From Emiliania huxleyi CCMP1516 (Eukaryota; Haptophyta; Isochrysidales; Noelaerhabdaceae): DNA of 64,000 bases. The translations under genes were made by a program, and so were the position numbers. This document shows, one piece after another, positions 57,901 to 64,000 of this stretch (within the stretch, counting starts at the first letter, position 1; the number at the start of each line of letters is the position of its first letter). The stretch spans positions 764,459 to 828,458 of the forward strand of contig NW_005198966.1 of the NCBI RefSeq assembly GCF_000372725.1. The letters are read 5' to 3'. The notes under the pieces were generated by a model. It had not been told where the DNA came from, did no database searches, and saw only the letters and a program-made list of their open reading frames with translations.

Positions 57901-60900
57901 CAGCGTGCGCCGCCGCAGCTGCCCCACCGCAGCACCCGAAGCTGGCGACGCCCACACGCCCGCGAGCGTGCGGTACGCAGGGCCGTACTCGAGGCCCACC
58001 CCCCGGAACGCGGAGTACAGGTCCGCGGCGCTCACCGCCGCCCCGCAACTCCCGCGCACCAACGCCGGCTGCGGGCGCCGGCGCTCGTCGTCTGGCGCCG
58101 CAGCGCACGTTGAGCCCCCGCAATGGGCGGTGCTCGCACTCTCCTCGGCGAGCACGCTTTGAACCTCGAAGCGCTCCTCCGCCGCGTTGAGCTCGCACAC
58201 CACGCGCAGCTGTGCGACGTCGCCGTCGAGCAGGAGGGGCTGCAGGAAGAAGACGCGTCGCAGCAAGCCGCCCGCCGCGTCGCTCGCCGCGTCGCTCGCC
58301 GCGCGCGCCATCTCGAGGTAGCCGGCGCCGGGGAAGACGACACGGCCCTGAACGACGTGGTCCGCCACGAGGCTGCGCAGCGCGCCGCCTGCCGACGACG
58401 AGAAACGCACGAGCCCGCTCGGCGCCGCCGCATCCACCCCGTCCGCGAGCGGGTGAACCTTGTCAAGCCACCCGTAAGACCGGCGCGAGTAGTATCGCGG
58501 CGGAGGGGGCGGAGTGCTGACCGCGCCGCGCGCCTCGCCGCCGACCTGCAGCAGCGCGTGCACGATCGTGCCGCTGTACCCAAACGAACTCACCCCGCCG
58601 GCGCAGCCCCTCCCATCGACGGGCGCGCAAACCGAAGCCGCAGCCAGCTGGGTCGGCAGCGCGCAACTCGCGCCCTCGAGCGACGACCTCACGTGCGGGT
58701 TTAGCGCCCTCAGCTGCCCATTCGGGGCGGCGGAGTCGCCAACCAAGCTCACCACAAGCCGCAGCAGACCCGCGCCGCCCGCCGCCGGCTCGGCGTGCCC
58801 ACTGTTCGCCTTGACGCTGCCCAACGCCAGCGCCTCGCAACGGCTGGAGAGGAGCTGTGCTAGCGACCGCGTCTCAATCGGGTCGCCGAGCGCCGTGCCC
58901 GTGCCGTGCGCCTCGACGCAAGCAAGCTGCTCGATCTGCAAAGAAGCGCTGGCGAGCGCGGACTGCAGCAGCGCCTGCTGCGCCTGCCCGTTGGGCGCCG
59001 TCAGGCTCGCGCTCCGCCCGTCCTGCCGCACGCAGCTGCCGGACCACGTCGCAAGCACCGCCGCCGCGCCGGCGACGCGCTGCAGCGAGAAGGTGGCGCA
59101 CGCCTCGGCGCGCGCGTAGCCGTCCGCGCGCGCGTCGAAGGTGTGGCAGCGGCCTCGCGCGGACAGCATCCCCGCCGTCGCAAACGTCACCGACACGCCC
59201 GGCAGCAGCATCAGGCTCACCCCCGCCACCAGCGCAGACGGGCACTCGTCCCGCTGCAGCGCCCCCGCCGCGCCGTGCGCTGCGACCAGCGCCGCCGAGC
59301 AGGCGGTGTCGTACGAGACGCACGGGCCGTGCAGCCCGAGCGCAAACGAGAGCCGGCCCGACGCGATCGAGTGGCTGCTCCCCGTGGCCGCGTACACGCT
59401 CCTCCCAACCGGCGACCCGCGCAGCACCTCGGCCCAGTCCGCCGCGGCGATGCCCACAAACACGCCCGTCAGGCTGCCCGCGAGCGCCTCGCGGCCCTGC
59501 CCCGACGCGTGCAGCGCCTCGTAGCCGTGCTCGAGCAGCAGCCGCTGCTGCGGGTCCATCGCCGCCGCCTCGGCGGGCGAGACGCCAAAGGCAGCGTTGT
59601 CGAAGCAGTCAGCGTCTCGCACGAAGCCGCCGTGCCGCACGCGTAGGCCGACGGCGTCGTCCGGGCGCGGCTGCGGGGAGAGCGCCCAACGCTCGGGCGG
59701 CACCTCGCTGATGAGGTCGACGGCACACTGCAAGGTGAGGCGAAAGGCACCAGTGGAGGCGCAGCCAGAGGGTAGAGCGGCGCTCAACCCGCACGCTGCG
59801 ATGGGCGCCGCTGCCAGAGCCGCAGGCCGGGCAGGCTCTCGCGGCAGGCCAATCATGCGAGACGGCGCGGTGCGGCTCAGCGCGTCTACCCCCTGCCTCC
59901 CCGCGGCCTCTGCGTCGCCGATCTGCGACTCAAAGAAGAGCGCGAGCTGGCGAGCGGTCGGGTGGTCGAAAATGAGCGTGCTCGGAAGCACGAGGGCGTG
60001 GCCTGCCGCCGACGCCCGCTCCTGCAGCTGGTTACCGAGCTCGACGGCGCCGAGCGAGTCGAGGCCCGCGTCCATCAGCGGGACGTCTGCGTCCGTCTCC
60101 TCCCCCACAGTCGTCTGCAGCAGCTCCAGCAACGCGTCGATCCCGAAGCCGCTCGCACTCGCCGTGCTCGGCTCGTGTCTGTGGCGCACCCGCCGGCGGA
60201 GGAACGAGGGCTGGCTGCGCCACGAGGACGCCACGGCGACACCCCGCTCCGCCAAAGCGTCGGAAGAGAGGGCGGCGTGGGCGATCGTGCCGCTGTACCC
60301 AAACGAGCTCACGCCCGCCACGCGAGCAGCGTGGTGCACCGGCTGCACCGCGAGCGCGACCTGGCGGCCAATCCCGTCGGAGACGTTCGGGTTGATTGCT
60401 CGCAGCTGCGCGTTGGGAGGCGCCTCACCGTCGCAGAGCCGGAGGGCGGTCAGCAAACCGGCGGCGCCCGCCGCCGGCTCGGCGTGGCCCGCGTTGGCCT
60501 TGACGCTGCCAACCGTCACGCGCGAACGGCCGTCACCGAGCGCCGAGCACAGCGACCGCATCTCAATCGGGTCGCCGAGCGCCGTGCCCGTGCCGTGCGC
60601 CTCTATAAATAGCGGGCAGCCAGCAGCGACATTCAACCCACTCGCCGCCCGCAGTAACGCCTGCTGCGCCCGCCCGTTGGGCGCCGTCAGGCTCGCGCTC
60701 CGCCCGTCCTGCCGCACGCAGCTGCCGGACCACGTCGCAAGCACCGCCGCCGCGCCGGCGACGCGCTGCAGCGAGAAAGTGGCGCACGCCTCGGCGCGCG
60801 CGTAGCCGTCCGCGCGCGCGTCGAAGGTGTGGCAGCGGCCTCGCGCGGACAGCATCCCCGCCGTCGCAAACGTCACCGACACGCCCGGCAGCAGCATCAG

Positions 60901-63900
60901 GCTCACCCCCGCCACCAGCGCAGACGGGCACTCGTCCCGCTGCAGCGCCCCCGCCGCGCCGTGCGCTGCGACCAGCGCCGCCGAGCAGGCGGTGTCGTAC
61001 GAGACGCACGGGCCGTGCAGCCCGAGCGCAAACGAGAGCCGGCCCGACGCGATCGAGTGGCTGCTCCCCGTGGCCGCGTACACGCTCCTCCCAACCGGCG
61101 ACCCGCGCAGCACCTCGGCCCAGTCCGCCGCGGCGATGCCCACAAACACGCCCGTCAGGCTGCCCGCGAGCGCCTCGCGGCCCTGCCCCGACGCGTGCAG
61201 CGCCTCGTAGCCGTGCTCGAGCAGCAGCCGCTGCTGCGGGTCCATCGCCGCCGCCTCGGCGGGCGAGACGCCAAAGGCGGCGTTGTCGAAGCAGTCGGCG
61301 TCTCGCACGAAGCCGCCGTGCCGCACGCGCAAGCCGACGGCGTCGTCTGGGCGCGGCTGCGGGGAGAGCGCCCAACGCTCGGGCGGCACCTCGCTGATGA
61401 GGTCGACGGCGCACGAGGTAGCGCGAAACGCCGCGCCCACGCTGGACGCGCCCATGGGCAGCACCGCCGCTGCGCTTGACAAGAAGACGCTCGGCGCGAC
61501 GAGCGCCCCCCCAGAGGCTGGAGAGACGGCCCTCGTGGGCGAGGCGACAGCCTCGGACCGCGACCCCAAATGTTCGGCCAGCAAGCGCGCCGTCGGGTAG
61601 TCAAAGACGAGCGTGCTGGGCAACGCCGCGAAGCCGGACACCTCTCTCAGCCGGTTGCCGAGCTCGACCGCTCCAAGCGAGTCGAGCCCCGCCTCCATGA
61701 GCGGCGCGTCTGCGTCGACGGCAGACCCGACCGTCGCGCGAAGCAGCTCAGTCACGACTTCGGTGGTGACGCCCTGCGCGGCGCCAGAGGCGGAGGAGCC
61801 TGCCCACTGCGGCACTCTCGAGGCGGCGCGGCGGGACGCGAACGACGCAAGCAGCGGCGGCACGCGCGGGAGCACGCCGAGGAAGCGGCCCCACGCCACA
61901 ACCACGACAGCCGACACGGCCGGTCCCCCCGGAAGCAGACACCTGCGCCACGCTCGCACGCCCTCCTCGAGGCCGACGAGCCCGACGCCGCCGGCCTGCA
62001 GCCGCGCGTGCACCGCGCCGCCAGCCGCCATGCCCACCCCCGCCCACGGCCCCCACTGCACGCTCGAGCCGCGCAAGCCTCGCACGGCGCGGCACGCAGC
62101 GAGCGCGTCGAGGCAGCTGTTGGCGGCGGCGTAGTTGGCCTGGCCGGCGCCGCCAAAGAGCGCCGCTACCGACGAGAAGAGCACGCACGCATCGAGCGGC
62201 GATACGCTCGACGAGCCGTGCAGCGCCCACGCGCCCTGCGCCTTGGGCGCGTACACGCGCACAAGTGAGTGCGCCGTCTGCATGCGAAGGAGGCCGTCGG
62301 AGAGGACGCCCGCAGCGTGCCACACGCCAAGGAGCCGCGCTACCCCGCCGCCGCCGCCGCCGCCGCCGCCGTGCGCCGAGAGGCAGCTCACCAGCCGACG
62401 CACGTCCGACACGTCCGATGCGTCGCACTGCGCCACGCCCACATCGCACCCTCCCGCCCGGCCCGGCCACTCGGCGTCTGTCGGCGAGACGGAGCCTCCG
62501 CGAGACGCCAACGCGACCGCCGCCGCGCCGCCCTCGCCAAGCCACCGCCCGGTCAGCAGGCCGAGCCCTCCCGTGCCGCCCGTCACCACGTGCACCCCGC
62601 GCGGCGCCACCTCCGCGCACGTCGGGACGCGAACCACAACCTTGCCCGTGTTTGCGCCGCTCTGCAAGCAGCGGAACGCGGCTTGCACGTTCCGCTCGAG
62701 CGCAAAAGTGACGAGGGGCAGCCCGTGCACCACGCCGGCTGCGGCGCGAGACGAGAGCAGGCGGAGCACGCCTCGCATCCAGCACGGGCGCTGCTCCATG
62801 GCGCTGTCGAGCGCCAACGCGACGCACCGGGCGGAAGGAGAGGCGGCGAGCTGACGCTCCGCGCTCCACACCGCCCGCTTGCCAATCTCGCCCCAACCGC
62901 CCCCCTCGCGAAGCAAGGCGAACGACGCGGCGATGAAATCCGCCGACAGGCTGTTGAGCACCGCGTGCAGCCGCGACGCGCCGAACAGCGCCGCCGCGCC
63001 CGACGCGAAGGCTCCGCCGTCGCGCGAGCTGAGGGTCCTGTGGCGCAAGCCAAGGCTTCGCAGGAAGCAATGCTTGTACGGCCGACCCACCGTCGCCGCA
63101 GCACGGACGCCGAGCCAGTGCAGGTACGCCGCAGCCGCGAGCCCGACGCCGCCCGCGCCGGCGTGCAGCAGCACGCTGCCACCGCTCCTCGCCCGCGACG
63201 CGAGCAGCGACATGTGCACTGTGCTCCACGTCGTCGGCAGCGTGGAGGCCTGCTCCAGTGAGAGCGGCGCCCGCAACGCCGCGACGAGCCGCGCGTCGGT
63301 TCGCGCGATGGAGGCGAGCGCCGCGATGCCGTGACCGAGCGCGCTGTCGCCAATGCGCAGCTGCGAGCCGGCGCCGTCGCCCAACGCCGCCACAACGCCG
63401 GCGCAGTCGGAGCCGGGAGGGCCGGGGTCGCCCGGGTATGCTCCGAGCACGTTGAGCACGTCGCGAAAGTTGAGGCCGACCGCGCGCACGCGCAGCTCGA
63501 CGTCTCCCACCTGCGGCGGCGCCTCGTGGGGCGGCTGCGGCGCGACGCGGAGGTTGGCCACTGCGCCGCGCGCGTCAAAGTAGAGCGCCACCGGCGTCGC
63601 CCCGCCCTGGCCCTGAGTGCCCTCGGCCAGCCTCGGCACGCGACATGCACACGTGCATGTCGAAAGCCGCAGCAGCGCCTCGGGCTCGGAGGCGGGGTGG
63701 AGCAGCGCGAGCAGCGGCGACGCCTCCCTCACCCACTGCACGTCGACGTTCACCAAAAGCGCCGTCGGCAGCTCCGAGCGAGCAGTGCGGCACAAGCCGA
63801 CCACTCCTGCGTGTGCGGGTCGCATTGGCCGGCTGCCGGGCATCGGCGCCGAGCCGCACGTCACCAGCCGGAGTATGCTCGGCGCCGTGGCGGCCTGTGC

Positions 63901-64000
63901 TCCGCGCAGCACTGCCAGCACCGCCTCGGAGGGCGGTAGAGCTGCCGAATGTCCTCCCTTCGGCCACAGGGCCACGGCGCAGCCCGTGGACTGTTTTGCC
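52803..64000 (-). CDS. Giant modular type I polyketide synthase without acyltransferase domains (runs off right edge)
   Basis: One frame is open from the window edge (64000) for over 10.6 kb to about 53340. A short intron near 53345-53300 then joins a last exon with stop at 52803. Residue numbers here count from the GTG at 63975; the frame is open upstream, so the N-terminus is missing. Order: KR structural part and ER (1-450), KR (460-715), ACP (S766), KS (C997), ACP (S1307), KS (C1559), DH (H1873, D2037), ER, KR, ACP (S2937), KS (C3166), linker, ACP in the last exon. No AT domain lies between any KS and the next domain, so malonyl units must come from a separate enzyme (trans-AT logic). The chain is assembled on the ACPs and passed from module to module; the thioesterase just downstream would release it. 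Giant PKSs of this kind make prymnesin-type toxins in Prymnesium. The product here is unknown. Confidence 0.9.
54277..54804 (-). repeat. 528-bp block shared by the three KS domains, copy in the terminal KS
   Basis: It appears base-for-base identical to 60784-61311 and has about two differences from 59098-59625. It covers the KS core from FVRDADCFDNAAFGVSP to the DGYARAEAC region, including the active-site Cys. Confidence 0.85.
55050..59810 (-). other. PKS module 3: KS-DH-ER-KR-ACP
   Basis: KS (about 59810-58530) with DTACSA, EAHGTGT and KANSGHAE. DH (about 58420-57640) with DHVVQGRVVFPGAGYLEMA (His1873) and HPADLDGALQ (Asp2037). KR structural part, ER (about 57055-56085; QAGAGGVGLAAGDYARW), KR (about 56060-55290; SGGTGGLGLLTGRWLA and SSIAALIGGGGQSNYGAAN) and ACP (about 55255-55050). 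All reductive steps look functional, so it should give a methylene unit. Confidence 0.9.
59098..59625 (-). repeat. 528-bp KS block, copy in module 3
   Basis: Two synonymous differences from the other copies were seen near the plus-strand right end (GGCAGCGTT versus GGCGGCGTT; CAGTCAGCG versus CAGTCGGCG). Similarity with module 2 extends about 100 bp further on each side. Confidence 0.85.
59925..61500 (-). other. PKS module 2: KS-ACP
   Basis: The KS has SYDTACSAALVAAHG with Cys997, EAHGTGTALGDPIE and KANAGHAEPAAG, so all three catalytic positions are present. It is followed directly, after about 40 linker residues, by an ACP (MDAGLDSLGAVELGNQLQ). There is no reductive domain, so this module would leave a beta-keto group or only pass the chain on. 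Confidence 0.85.
60784..61311 (-). repeat. 528-bp KS block, copy in module 2
   Basis: Identical as read to 54277-54804. Outside the block the three KS domains diverge clearly, so the block is bounded. Confidence 0.85.
61560..64000 (-). other. PKS module 1 (partial): KR N-part-ER-KR-ACP
   Basis: The visible part begins inside the KR structural subdomain (GVVGLCRTARSELP). The ER follows (about 63600-62625; VGLNFRDVLNVLGAYPGDPG, NADPH loop LHAGAGGVGLAAAAYLH). Then the catalytic KR (about 62600-61830; VVTGGTGGLGLLTGRWL and active-site FSSVAALFGGAGQANYAAAN) and an ACP (about 61775-61560; MEAGLDSLGAVELGNRL). With a DH upstream this module would give a fully reduced unit; that part lies outside the window. 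Confidence 0.85.

Noticed and set aside
55700-59711. Long plus-strand frames opposite the PKS
   Set aside because: They are Arg/Ala/Pro-rich mirror frames of GC-rich coding DNA, repeat with the KS duplications, and have no domains.

Overview
The window looks like nuclear DNA of a unicellular alga, most likely a haptophyte of the Prymnesium/Chrysochromulina type. This is inference. The reasons are very high GC, dense genes on both strands, short GT-AG introns that often consist of small tandem repeats, TG/CA microsatellites, F-box proteins with RCC1 repeats, and above all a giant modular type I polyketide synthase (PKS) that carries no acyltransferase domain. No rRNA, tRNA, CRISPR array or bacterial operon was seen. 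All comparisons were made by eye; exon ends are approximate unless a splice site is named.

Left part (1-26.6 kb). In order: the 5' end of a coiled-coil gene leaving the window (-); a glomulin/ALF4-like gene in many exons (+); a small secreted or membrane protein (+); a multi-pass membrane protein (-); F-box/RCC1 copy A (+); an ATP-grasp ligase (-); F-box/RCC1 copy B (+); a multi-exon membrane protein (+); a nuclear-type protein with an MBD-like block and a Cys/His motif (-); F-box/RCC1 copy C (-); a ubiquitin-like/amino-acid-transporter fusion (+); an Mpv17/PMP22 protein (-); and a peroxiredoxin-like 2 protein (-).

Middle (26.6-36.96 kb) is a repeat-rich island. It holds foldback GGTTGAGG elements, a near-perfect 511-bp inverted repeat around 977 bp, G/C hairpin arrays, and two decayed F-box/RCC1 copies: D, between 66-bp inverted repeats, and E, split after its start codon by a 479-bp element with 33-bp terminal inverted repeats. 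Intact genes here encode a DUF1295 reductase-like enzyme and a W2 (eIF5C-type) protein.

Right part (37-64 kb). A DMT-family transporter (+), a phosphatidylinositol-phosphate kinase (+), a multi-pass membrane protein (-), a pair of 280-bp direct repeats, an SLC43-like MFS transporter (-), a secreted GH5 cellulase with four Cys-rich modules (+), then a thioesterase and the PKS (both -), the PKS running off the right edge.

The PKS reads, from N- to C-terminus, (KR part)-ER-KR-ACP / KS-ACP / KS-DH-ER-KR-ACP / KS*-ACP, followed by a thioesterase with the GxSxG motif. KS* lacks the histidine of the EAHGTGT motif. The three KS domains share a 528-bp block that is nearly or fully identical in DNA, which points to recent gene conversion. 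The arrangement fits the end of a trans-AT assembly line that makes a large polyketide and releases it hydrolytically. A second theme is that introns of several unrelated genes are built of minisatellites sharing a CCGAGA/TCTCGG core. A third is the burst of F-box/RCC1 copies and fragments spread over about 40 kb.
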